Assembly: GCA_003537495.1 (NCBI GenBank)
Contig: DPSB01000623.1
Coordinates: forward strand, 1-5,700
Length of the DNA: 5,700 nt
Reading direction: 5' to 3'
Source: Cytophagales bacterium
GTDB lineage: Bacteria > Bacteroidota > Bacteroidia > Cytophagales > Cyclobacteriaceae
Each line of letters begins with the position of its first letter. Position 1 is the stretch's first letter. Under the pieces are notes generated by a model. That model worked only from the letters and a program-made list of their open reading frames with translations. It did not search any database and was not told where the DNA came from. A program made the translations under genes and the position numbers. Below, piece after piece: positions 1-5,700 of this stretch.

Positions 1-403
1 TCCTATCGATGGGATAAACAGAAACAAGTGAATCAATGAGCTTTAGTGTTTTGGTGGTGGCGATGGTATGTTCTTTACTCCACGTGTTGCCCCAGCCCTG
101 GTTGCCCTCTTCGCACTTGGGCGTTAACACAAACGCAGGATGTTCTTTTTGAATGGCTTTCTGATACCACTGATTGTCGCGCGAAACCGTATCGCGACTG
201 CCATGTAAATAAACAATAAGTGGATATAACTTCTTGCTATCATAGTTGGCCGGCTTAAACCAGCCATAGCGAAGTGATTGATAAAAGTGTTGTGAGTAAT
301 CATACTTCTTTGAAAGTTGAGCTTGTATGGGCTGAACCATGAAGCTAAAGACAACCAAAAAGACAATGAGTCTGTAAAGGTTTGAGGGCGTAGTTTTTAC
401 CAT
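1..403 (-). CDS. Secreted alpha/beta-hydrolase (esterase / prolyl-oligopeptidase-like), N-terminal part
   Basis: This frame is open for 134 codons from the ATG at 403 to the window edge, so the gene is cut by the window and its C-terminal part is not visible. Residues 1-28 form a signal peptide: a short basic start (MVKTTPSNLYR), a hydrophobic core (LIVFLVVFSFMV), and a probable cleavage after IQA before QLSKK. Residues 60-69 read YPLIVYLHGS, the beta-strand and oxyanion 'HG' of this fold. Residues 90-108 (AFVLTPKCEEG, then WGNTW) match the 'P-x-C/Q' and Trp region of secreted carboxylesterase and PHB-depolymerase-like proteins. The segment LKLIDSLVSVYPIDR is the helix that normally precedes the nucleophile elbow. 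The catalytic Ser, Asp and His should lie beyond position 1, so activity cannot be judged and the substrate is unknown. The gene starts 12 bases after the stop of the upstream esterase-fold gene and is probably co-transcribed with it. No Shine-Dalgarno is seen. Confidence 0.85.
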   Translation of the reverse strand, partial: MVKTTPSNLYRLIVFLVVFSFMVQPIQAQLSKKYDYSQHFYQSLRYGWFKPANYDSKKLYPLIVYLHGSRDTVSRDNQWYQKAIQKEHPAFVLTPKCEEGNQGWGNTWSKEHTIATTKTLKLIDSLVSVYPIDR

Positions 404-415
404 AGGGTTAAGATA

Positions 416-1498
416 TTAATTTTCTCTTACGTCAAATACCAGGTGTTGGTTTAAAAACGGCAGCACTCGAGCGTAAAAACGACCGTTCTCTTTCCAGTTT
501 TCCTCCCAATAAACGCCACGATATTCTTCAGCCTCATGGTTTATGCCAAAACTATCGAGCGTTCGACTCAATGACTGACTTCCATACACATGATCTTGTA
601 TCGGATCGTACCGAGACCAATCGAAGGCTAGCGCCCTGAGTTTTGATAAATTACCTGCATAGTGCTCAACCTGCCGCCCGACCAGAAATCCATCCATCAT
701 CTTTTTAGCGTGCTGCGCATTGATCTGAAAGTTACCGTCAGTATGCGCTTCCATCAGGAAATCACAATAAAATGGTGGCCGGTTTGCATTGGGAAGATAG
801 GCCTGGCTCACCGTGACAAATATTTGGGAGATAGGTTCATCTTTTAAATCAGCAAATGATTTTGCAGCATGTATTTTATCCCATTTAGGATAGGCTGGCA
901 TCGGTAGCACACCCAATGCGGTAGCAACAGGATTCAGGGCATAGGCCACACTGAAGATCTCTGGATGCGTCATCGCCAGCATAAAAACACCACGCCCACC
1001 CATTACATCTCCTACCAAGGCTCGGCTTGCTGGTTGTGCCAACGTGCGATAATGCGAGTCGATAAAGGGCACAACTTCTTCAACTGTATAATCGAGCCAT
1101 CGGCCAGTGGTTTTTGTGTTTTCATAGATACTTCCGGTGGTGGTGGTGCTGTAGTCGGCCATTACCAGAATCAATTCTTTCAATACCTTCTGATCAAAAC
1201 TTTCTTCCAGTAAACCGATCAGGTTGCGCTCTTCCAATACTTTATCAGGATTATGAAAAATACTGTGACAGTAGTAAACAACAGGATACGATTTGCCTGA
1301 CTTCGCATACCCCGGAGGTAGATAAATTTTAATAGTTCGTCTCAAATCCAGACCCACGCTGTTTTCCTTCAGAATCTCCGAGGTAATAAACTCCGTAATC
1401 ATCGTTCCTTTATGTTTCGATGGTGACTGGGCTTGTCCATCAATACCAACGAACATAATAAAGAGACAAAACACATTGAGTTTGTACGGTGTAAACAT
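416..1498 (-). CDS. Secreted esterase-D-fold protein, probably catalytically inactive
   Basis: The product has 360 residues. Residues 1-23 are a signal peptide (MFTPYKLNVFCLFIMFVGID, cleavage near GQA|Q), so it is predicted to be exported. The rest follows the 'putative esterase' (esterase D / enterochelin-esterase-like) alpha/beta-hydrolase layout: RRTIKIYLPPGY at 53-64, strand YPVVYYCHSI at 71-80, the helix VEEVVPFIDSHYRT at 139-152, the nucleophile elbow region at 158-190, and a C-terminal LPFLNQHLVF at 346-355. Catalytic positions are altered. The elbow reads G-D-V-M-G-G at 163-168 where the family has G-x-S-M-G-G, so the nucleophile Ser is Val165. The oxyanion 'HG' is HS at 78-79. After YRG at 326-328 the expected His position is Tyr330. 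Asp298 (FDWSRYDP) looks like a retained acid. No other GxSxG occurs. The frame is intact, so it is not an obvious pseudogene. It may be a binding or regulatory pseudo-hydrolase, or an enzyme with unusual chemistry. The promoter should lie in the 250-base region upstream; no Shine-Dalgarno is seen. Confidence 0.88.
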   Translation of the reverse strand: MFTPYKLNVFCLFIMFVGIDGQAQSPSKHKGTMITEFITSEILKENSVGLDLRRTIKIYLPPGYAKSGKSYPVVYYCHSIFHNPDKVLEERNLIGLLEESFDQKVLKELILVMADYSTTTTGSIYENTKTTGRWLDYTVEEVVPFIDSHYRTLAQPASRALVGDVMGGRGVFMLAMTHPEIFSVAYALNPVATALGVLPMPAYPKWDKIHAAKSFADLKDEPISQIFVTVSQAYLPNANRPPFYCDFLMEAHTDGNFQINAQHAKKMMDGFLVGRQVEHYAGNLSKLRALAFDWSRYDPIQDHVYGSQSLSRTLDSFGINHEAEEYRGVYWEENWKENGRFYARVLPFLNQHLVFDVREN

Positions 1499-1536
1499 GA
1501 TTCTAATTTTTGCGTAAGCGATAGTGACTATAGCAG

Positions 1537-1557
1537 ATTGTGAGTAGCAATTTCACA
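1537..1557. promoter_or_regulatory. Candidate operator palindrome upstream of the esterase operon
   Basis: TGTGA at 1539-1543 and TCACA at 1553-1557 form an inverted repeat with a 9-base spacer. A second nested pair, ATTG (1537-1540) and CAAT (1548-1551), overlaps it. The centre lies about 50 bases before the start codon at 1498, a normal place for a repressor or activator site. The spacer is too long for the CRP consensus, which has 6 bases between the arms, so no named regulator can be assigned. Function is inferred from symmetry and position only. Confidence 0.3.
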
Positions 1558-1563
1558 GCCTAT

Positions 1564-1706
1564 ACTTTGCATTTGAAAAGTAGGCACCGTTTGAATCGAT
1601 AAAAAAATAAGTTGACCAGCTACCAGTTGGATGACTTGAAATGCAAAGTTTTGGGGATAGGAATGAAAAGTTAACCGAAACGCATGCAGCGTTTAGAAAT
1701 GCAAAG
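1564..1706. repeat. Three copies of AAATGCAAAG, one inverted
   Basis: AAATGCAAAG occurs at 1639-1648 and 1697-1706 in the same orientation, 58 bases apart. Both are preceded by G, giving an 11-base direct repeat. A third copy is inverted (CTTTGCATTT, 1565-1574). The inverted copy and the middle copy match over 11 bases (1564-1574 and 1639-1649), so they could pair across a 64-base loop. All three lie in the non-coding gap. Read in the other direction each contains CTTTGCA, which resembles the TTTG half of a Bacteroidota -7 element, but none has a correctly spaced TA. They could be protein-binding sites or remnants of a small duplicated segment. Confidence 0.55.
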
Positions 1707-1716
1707 CTTATAAAGG

Positions 1717-1740
1717 GCGGAGCTTCAATAAAAGCTCCGC
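1717..1740 (-). terminator. Hairpin terminator of the PadR-permease operon
   Basis: A perfect 9-base-pair stem, GCGGAGCTT (1717-1725) with AAGCTCCGC (1732-1740), closes a 6-base loop. It begins 8 bases after the permease stop codon at 1749. On the minus strand the stem is followed by CCTTTATAAGC, a short and imperfect T run, so termination may be partly inefficient. On the plus strand there is no T run at all, which fits a terminator for the minus-strand operon. Confidence 0.7.
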
Positions 1741-1748
1741 TAAGGCAA

Positions 1749-4406
1749 TCACTCCGACCGCAAACTATTTACCGGATTTTGCACAGCTGCTTTGATGGAC
1801 TGAACGCTCACCGTTAACAACGCAATGACTAACGCCAGCAAACTGGCTACCACAAATATCCACCACTCAAGGTCGATATGGTAAGCAAAGTCTTGAAGCC
1901 ACTTGTTTGTAAAATACAACGCTACCGGAACGGCAATAACAATGGCATACACTACCACTGTTAAAAAGTCTTTCGATAAAAGCGCGGTAATACCGGGCAC
2001 CGATGCACCCATCACTTTGCGGATGCCAATTTCTTTGGTTCTTTGCTCAGCCATAAATGTAGCAAGCCCGAATAATCCGAGGCACGAGATTAAAATGGAT
2101 AGTGTAGCGAAATAGGTAATCAGTTTTCCTGATTGCCGCTCGCCCTGATACAACCGATCAAAGTCGGCATCCATAAAACTGTATTCAAATGGAATGTCTA
2201 AGGCAACAGTCTTCCATATATTTTCGATGGCTGAGACAGTTTGTGTGATGTCCGTGCCAGAAAGTCGTACGGACATGCCGCCATCATTTGAGCCGTAGAT
2301 AAATGTTAAAGGCTTAACAGCTTCGCGCATCGAACTAAAGTTGAAATCTTTTACGATTCCGATTATGCGAAACTCTTTCAGTGTTCTTGTACTTTCATCC
2401 TCAATGCGATACAGTTTTTTCTCCAGCAAGCCTTCATTACCCAGAAATTTTGCTGCCGATTCATTGATGATCAGCGATGCGGAGTCGGCTGCTAAATCCT
2501 TTGAGAAATTACGACCTTCAATTAATTGCATGCCCATGGTTTCCAAATAGTCTTCATCTACTTGCCACTTTTGCATGCTGATCATATCTTTTGTATCCAG
2601 CGACTGCGAAGTAAAAAACGAATCGTTGTTGCGGTAATAGTTTACAGGCAAATAACCTGTTATTGTAGTTTTTTCTACCCCGCGCACCTGAAGTAAATTC
2701 GTTTTCAAAACCTCCGTACGATTTCCAAGTTTATCGATGTTGTAAATGATCAGCACCTGATCGCGTTGATAGCCCACATCTTTGTGTTGAATATACTGCA
2801 ACTGCCTAAACACTATCAGCGTTCCCGCGATTAACAAAACCGAAGCTGCAAACTGAAATATAACTAACACATTACGGAACATGGATCGCTTACCACTTGT
2901 ACCGATTCCTTTCAGTACCGAAACAGGTTGAAAGGCTGATAAATAGAAAGCCGGATAGCTGCCAGACACAATCCCCACTATAAGGGCAAGCACAACCAAT
3001 CCAATCATAACCGCTGGCGTCATCAGCAAAGAAACTTCAAGCGATTTACCCGTTAGTTCATTAAAGAAAGGAAACACCGCAATAGTAATGGCTACTGCAA
3101 ACAACATTGCGGCTGCACAGGTAAGCACCGATTCGGTAATAAACTGGGCAACCAGTGCGCCTTTCATTGAGCCCATTACCTTACGCATGCCAACCTCGCG
3201 GGCACGATTTGCCGAACGGGCTGTGGCCAGGTTCATAAAATTGATGATTGCAATAAAAAGTATACAAACTGCAATGGCAGAAAAAATATACACGTATTGG
3301 ATGTTTCCAACTCCGTAAAGTTCACCAATGCGATCTGATCGCAGATAAATATCTGGTAAGGCGGTAAGTGATGCTTTAAAAAAATTTCCTTCCTTATTAA
3401 ATTCTTCAAGCGACTTTCCAATCACTTGCTGGAGTTGTGGACCTAGATGCCGATCCAGCATTTTTTTTAACAATGGAACTACTTCATTTACATTAACACC
3501 TTCTTTCAACAATAAATAGGTGTTCCAGTTTTGACTGCCCGCCCACGTACCATCAAGCGCATCGTCACGCTCAATAATGGGAACAAAACTGGTAAACCGA
3601 AAGTGCATATTGGAAGGCAAGTCTTTTATAACACCGGTTATTTTCCGCGACTCGTTGTTGTTTTGGGTAAGGGTCTCGCTTGCCACATCTGTTTCTTCAA
3701 AATACTTTCGCGCTACCGACTCCGTAATAACAATAGAATTTGGTTCGGTTAATGCGGTTTTCGGATTGCCCGAAATCATGGGCATAGTAAATACATCAAA
3801 CAACGTTGAATCTGCCCATGCTACATTTTCTTCCTTAATGTTTTCATTTCCTTTTTTCACCAGAAAACTTCCGTACCATTGCAGCCGTGTGAATGTTTCA
3901 ATCTCTTGTATCTCGTTTTTTGCCGTCTCACCAAACAGTGGGTTGGCCACCGCTAAGTTCAGGTGATTATCACCAAACTTAAGTTCCATGTTAACCCGAA
4001 AAACCCGCGCTGCCTTTTCATGAAAGTTGTCGTAGCTTAGCTCGTGCCGCACATAAAGACCAATCAGTAAACATGCAGACAAGCCAACCGCAAGTCCGGC
4101 AATATTAATAACCGAGTAGCCAGTACTTTTGCGAAAAGTTCTCCAGGTAATTGTTAAGTAATTTTTGTACATGCTGATTGTATTTAGTGATTGTGACGAC
4201 TTTCCACGAATAGCAAAAGGCTGAATAAATTGAAGAACATTAGCTATAAAAAGTAGGTTAGCTTTCCAGCGGGGCATTGATTTTCGTCTGCGTTCGTACA
4301 GTTCGATCATATCGCCAAGTACAGCTTCTACCAGGTGATCGTTGCACAGCCATTTAAAAAACCGAATGGCCCAGCGTGGTGGTGAGGTTGGTGCGGAACG
4401 TTTCAT
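1749..4406 (-). CDS. MacB/FtsX-type ABC transporter permease with N-terminal permease prefix domain
   Basis: Starting at the ATG at 4406 the product has 885 residues. Residues 1-70 are a soluble 'permease prefix' with the typical PPRWAIRFFKWLC, LGDMIELYERR and RWKANLLF segments, ending in a hydrophobic stretch. Two MacB/FtsX repeats follow. Repeat 1 has a membrane helix at about 97-119, an extracytoplasmic MacB-like domain at about 120-365, and three helices at about 369-395, 424-447 and 463-488. Repeat 2 has a helix at about 512-534, a periplasmic domain at about 535-755, and three helices at about 760-785, 813-833 and 846-868. Each repeat carries an E-x-G-x-R-K-V-M-G segment at its cytoplasmic coupling site (AREVGMRKVMG near 402-412, TKEIGIRKVMG near 790-800). 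Such permeases act in the inner membrane with a separate ATPase and often move drugs, lipids or lipoproteins, or work as mechanotransmitters. No ATPase gene is in the window, so the cargo is unknown. The gene overlaps the PadR gene by 4 bases, and GGGAGGG at 4422-4416 sits 9 bases before the ATG. A longer frame from 4448 is possible but lies wholly inside the PadR gene. Confidence 0.93.
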   Translation of the reverse strand: MKRSAPTSPPRWAIRFFKWLCNDHLVEAVLGDMIELYERRRKSMPRWKANLLFIANVLQFIQPFAIRGKSSQSLNTISMYKNYLTITWRTFRKSTGYSVINIAGLAVGLSACLLIGLYVRHELSYDNFHEKAARVFRVNMELKFGDNHLNLAVANPLFGETAKNEIQEIETFTRLQWYGSFLVKKGNENIKEENVAWADSTLFDVFTMPMISGNPKTALTEPNSIVITESVARKYFEETDVASETLTQNNNESRKITGVIKDLPSNMHFRFTSFVPIIERDDALDGTWAGSQNWNTYLLLKEGVNVNEVVPLLKKMLDRHLGPQLQQVIGKSLEEFNKEGNFFKASLTALPDIYLRSDRIGELYGVGNIQYVYIFSAIAVCILFIAIINFMNLATARSANRAREVGMRKVMGSMKGALVAQFITESVLTCAAAMLFAVAITIAVFPFFNELTGKSLEVSLLMTPAVMIGLVVLALIVGIVSGSYPAFYLSAFQPVSVLKGIGTSGKRSMFRNVLVIFQFAASVLLIAGTLIVFRQLQYIQHKDVGYQRDQVLIIYNIDKLGNRTEVLKTNLLQVRGVEKTTITGYLPVNYYRNNDSFFTSQSLDTKDMISMQKWQVDEDYLETMGMQLIEGRNFSKDLAADSASLIINESAAKFLGNEGLLEKKLYRIEDESTRTLKEFRIIGIVKDFNFSSMREAVKPLTFIYGSNDGGMSVRLSGTDITQTVSAIENIWKTVALDIPFEYSFMDADFDRLYQGERQSGKLITYFATLSILISCLGLFGLATFMAEQRTKEIGIRKVMGASVPGITALLSKDFLTVVVYAIVIAVPVALYFTNKWLQDFAYHIDLEWWIFVVASLLALVIALLTVSVQSIKAAVQNPVNSLRSE

Positions 4407-4741
4407 GCTTTGCCGCCCTCCCACACAATTTTTGGAACTTGCTTCCACATTTCGTTGCGTAGCTCGCGCGATTCCGCCAGTACTTTTTTTCCGGATTGTG
4501 TTAGTTGATACAACCGCTTATCGCGACCGCCACGGGTTTCGGTGGAGCCACCCAGCTTTGATTTGAGGTAGCCCTTCTCTTCCAGTCGTACGAGCGCCTT
4601 GTGTGCCGAACTGATCAAAATTGTTCTACCGGTTTGCTTTTCCAGTTCATCAACAATGGCGAGGCCATAGGCATCGTCAAACAGAATCCCGACTGATAAA
4701 AGTACCAGTTCCTCAAACTCACCCAGATAAGTTCCTTTCAT
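4403..4741 (-). CDS. PadR-family transcriptional regulator
   Basis: The product has 112 residues from the ATG at 4741. It is a compact PadR-like winged-helix protein. Residues 7-20 (GEFEELVLLSVGIL) form helix 1, followed by DDAYGLAIVDELEKQTG and the recognition region ISSAHKALVRLEEKGYL. The wing has the family signature ETRGGRDKRLYQLTQSG, and a short C-terminal helix ends in WEGGKA. PadR proteins bind operator DNA as dimers and usually repress themselves and an adjacent gene, often a transporter, in response to a small ligand. Here the stop codon overlaps the start of the permease (ATGA), so the permease is the obvious target. The start at 4741 is preferred because AAAGGTG (4754-4748) lies 6 bases upstream of it. 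An in-frame GTG at 4750 would overlap that ribosome site and add only MKQ. The ligand is unknown, and I could not identify an operator in the 123-base upstream gap. Confidence 0.92.
   Translation of the reverse strand: MKGTYLGEFEELVLLSVGILFDDAYGLAIVDELEKQTGRTILISSAHKALVRLEEKGYLKSKLGGSTETRGGRDKRLYQLTQSGKKVLAESRELRNEMWKQVPKIVWEGGKA
4407..4422 (-). promoter_or_regulatory. Ribosome-binding site of the permease gene, inside the PadR gene
   Basis: GGGAGGG (4422-4416 on the minus strand) lies 9 bases before the ATG at 4406, within the last codons of the PadR gene. This is stronger than is usual in Bacteroidota. Together with the ATGA overlap it decides the start at 4406 over the upstream ATG at 4448, and it suggests translation of the permease by reinitiation or coupling. 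Confidence 0.6.
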
Positions 4742-4754
4742 TTGTTTCACCTTT
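4742..4754 (-). promoter_or_regulatory. Ribosome-binding site of the PadR gene
   Basis: AAAGGTG (4754-4748 on the minus strand) is followed by 6 bases and then the ATG at 4741. The spacing supports that ATG as the start and argues against the GTG at 4750, which lies within the site. The rest of the gap up to 4864 shows no clear TAnnTTTG promoter on the minus strand and no strong terminator for the upstream OmpA-domain gene. Confidence 0.5.
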
Positions 4755-4864
4755 GTCTATAAGACGAAGGAATTGGGGAATGGTTGCTTGCTGGAAAGAT
4801 TTATTTTTGTGAGAACCAGAGAATTTTCACGTTATGACATGCAAATGGATGGTAATAAACACTT

Positions 4865-5665
4865 TTATCTCCCATCCGAAATCAACAACTCCACACGCCT
4901 GTTTTTCATTCTTCCGGATTCGGTTGTGTTTTCAGCAAGGGGTTTTGAACTTCCCTGACCGGAAGTTTCAATGCTTCTGAGATTAACACCATTGGCCACC
5001 AGGTATTCGGCAACTACATCGGCCCTTTGTTTTGACAGTGTAAGATTGTGTGCTTCTCTTCCAGTGTTATCGGTATGGCCTGAGATTTTAACCGAACGTT
5101 CCGGATGCGCAAGCAGGTAGTCAACAATTGGATTGAGTGTAGGAAAATGTTCGCTACGCAACGTTGATTTGTTGATTTCAAACAAAAGTTCTGCGTCTAA
5201 TATAATCAGCGTGTCGGCTTTTACTTTTGCAACTTCAAATACCATTGGTTGCGTAAGCGTTGTATCAACAGCGATGGGTACTATTTTTTTTACTGGAGGC
5301 TTACGCGTACTGGTGTCTACACGGATGTTTTGATAAGCACCGCGTTTCGCATTGCGGGCAATCTTCTTTTTGAATTTTTCATAACTGATGCGCTTCATGG
5401 GCGCATCGTGCCCCGCCTGAATACGGCACAATCTGCGGAAGCATAGTACTTTGCCAAATACAGAGTGTTTTGAATTTTTATTTACGCGCTTCAGTCGTTC
5501 TTTGTTTTCACCGCTCAGGTGCGAAACCATGAACGGCATTTTGGGATTACCATATTCGCGACCTACCTGATTGGGTGGCCCTACGTATTTTTTCTGTGCA
5601 TTGGCATAGCAGGTGCCCAACAGACTAATAAGAAGAAGAAAAACGCGCATGCAATGTGAGGACAT
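4865..5665 (-). CDS. Exported protein with C-terminal OmpA-like peptidoglycan-binding domain
   Basis: The product has 266 residues from the ATG at 5665. A second ATG at 5650 gives a more typical signal peptide (MRVFLLLISLLGTCYANA, cleavage before QKK), so the true start may be 5650. Residues 25-120 form a basic segment with no domain I recognise; it includes CFRRLC at 75-80 and lysine-rich stretches around 91-110. A Pro/Thr-containing linker leads to the OmpA-like domain at about 150-264. That domain shows GHTDNTG at 196-202, LSKQRADVV at 210-218 and NRRVELL at 255-261. Asp199 and Arg214 match by spacing the Asp271/Arg286 pair that holds diaminopimelate in E. coli OmpA. The protein is therefore predicted to bind the cell wall from the periplasmic side. 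It lacks an N-terminal beta-barrel of OmpA size, so it is more likely a periplasmic or wall-associated anchor than a porin. It precedes the PadR operon by 123 bases, and I see no functional link to it. Confidence 0.88.
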   Translation of the reverse strand: MSSHCMRVFLLLISLLGTCYANAQKKYVGPPNQVGREYGNPKMPFMVSHLSGENKERLKRVNKNSKHSVFGKVLCFRRLCRIQAGHDAPMKRISYEKFKKKIARNAKRGAYQNIRVDTSTRKPPVKKIVPIAVDTTLTQPMVFEVAKVKADTLIILDAELLFEINKSTLRSEHFPTLNPIVDYLLAHPERSVKISGHTDNTGREAHNLTLSKQRADVVAEYLVANGVNLRSIETSGQGSSKPLAENTTESGRMKNRRVELLISDGR

Positions 5666-5700
5666 TAATTTATTAGCCCGCTCCTACCTTTCTGCACCAG
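5666..5700 (-). other. Upstream leader of the OmpA-domain gene
   Basis: These 35 bases precede the OmpA-domain gene. The minus strand has AGGAG (5685-5681) 15 bases before the ATG at 5665, too far for a standard ribosome site, followed by an A/T-rich stretch (TAATAAATTA) directly before the start. An in-frame TAG at 5686-5684 rules out a longer N-terminus. The promoter is outside the window. Confidence 0.4.

Larger units (their letters stand above)
1499..1748. other. Intergenic region rich in short repeats and hairpins, no gene seen
   Basis: This 250-base stretch separates the permease stop codon from the start of the esterase operon. I find no convincing coding frame in it. It holds the permease terminator hairpin (1717-1740), a second small stem of AAACGC/GCGTTT with a 5-base loop (1678-1694), a CCAGCT/AGTTGG stem with one G-T pair (1616-1630), three copies of AAATGCAAAG, and a TGTGA/TCACA palindrome 41 bases before the esterase start codon. 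The promoter of the esterase operon must be here. I cannot point to a minus-strand copy of the Bacteroidota -7 element TAnnTTTG; the nearest is TAAGCTTTG (1711-1703), which has one base too many. Confidence 0.6.

Noticed and set aside
571..589. Alternative nucleophile in the esterase-fold protein at GSQS (residues 306-309)
   Set aside because: The spacing is not GxSxG, and it lies downstream of the Asp position rather than at the nucleophile elbow.
3577..3966. A 129-codon open frame on the plus strand
   Set aside because: It lies entirely inside the well-supported permease gene on the other strand, has no recognisable domain and is best explained as a shadow frame.
4407..4448. Longer permease start at the ATG at 4448, adding 14 residues
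   Set aside because: The added residues lie wholly within the PadR gene and do not resemble the prefix domain. The ATG at 4406 has a good ribosome site and the ATGA overlap.
4742..4750. GTG start for the PadR gene at 4750
   Set aside because: The GTG is part of the AAAGGTG ribosome site that serves the ATG at 4741, and the three extra residues precede the usual family start.
4802..4809. Exact TAnnTTTG promoter element on the plus strand
   Set aside because: It has no TTTG or TTG at the right distance upstream and would read only antisense into the OmpA-domain gene. It lies in a T-rich stretch and is probably chance.
4809..4830. Inverted repeat GTGAGAA/TTTTCAC between the OmpA-domain gene and the PadR gene
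   Set aside because: On the minus strand, where it would have to act as a terminator, one pair becomes an A-C mismatch and the stem is followed by A residues rather than T. It is too weak to call.
5603..5620. Possible lipoprotein signal (LLGTC) in the OmpA-domain protein
   Set aside because: Thr directly before the Cys does not fit the usual lipobox. ANA before QKK is a better signal peptidase I site.

Overview
The window reads as chromosomal DNA from a Bacteroidota bacterium, most likely of the Cytophagales type. This rests on three things: the large MacB/FtsX-type permease directly behind a PadR regulator, a layout common in that group; a secreted OmpA-like protein; and secreted esterase-fold proteins with weak or absent Shine-Dalgarno sequences. 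The assignment is inferred from protein style and gene layout, not from a marker gene. All five genes I can support lie on the minus strand, so transcription runs from position 5700 towards 1. I see no RNA genes, CRISPR arrays, insertion sequences or phage genes.

In transcription order: (1) 5665-4865 encodes an exported protein with a C-terminal OmpA-like peptidoglycan-binding domain. (2) After a 123-base gap, 4741-4403 encodes a PadR-family winged-helix repressor. Its stop codon overlaps by 4 bases (ATGA) the start of (3) 4406-1749, an 885-residue ABC transporter permease with an N-terminal 'permease prefix' segment and two MacB/FtsX repeats. This is a regulator-transporter operon, closed by a clear hairpin at 1740-1717. 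(4) A 250-base intergenic region (1748-1499) holds no gene but is rich in short inverted and direct repeats. (5) 1498-416 encodes a secreted protein of the esterase-D-like alpha/beta-hydrolase fold, followed 12 bases later by (6) 403-1, the N-terminal 134 residues of a second secreted alpha/beta hydrolase that runs off the window.

The most notable observation is that the esterase-fold protein at 1498-416 appears to be a pseudoenzyme. Where the family carries the nucleophile motif G-x-S-M-G-G it reads G-D-V-M-G-G, the usual catalytic histidine position appears to be tyrosine, and the oxyanion 'HG' reads 'HS'. It sits in an apparent operon with a hydrolase whose visible N-terminal features look normal. 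The second item is the intergenic region, with three copies of AAATGCAAAG, a palindrome close to the esterase start and two hairpins. The remainder looks ordinary for the group. I did not find a wholly new system.
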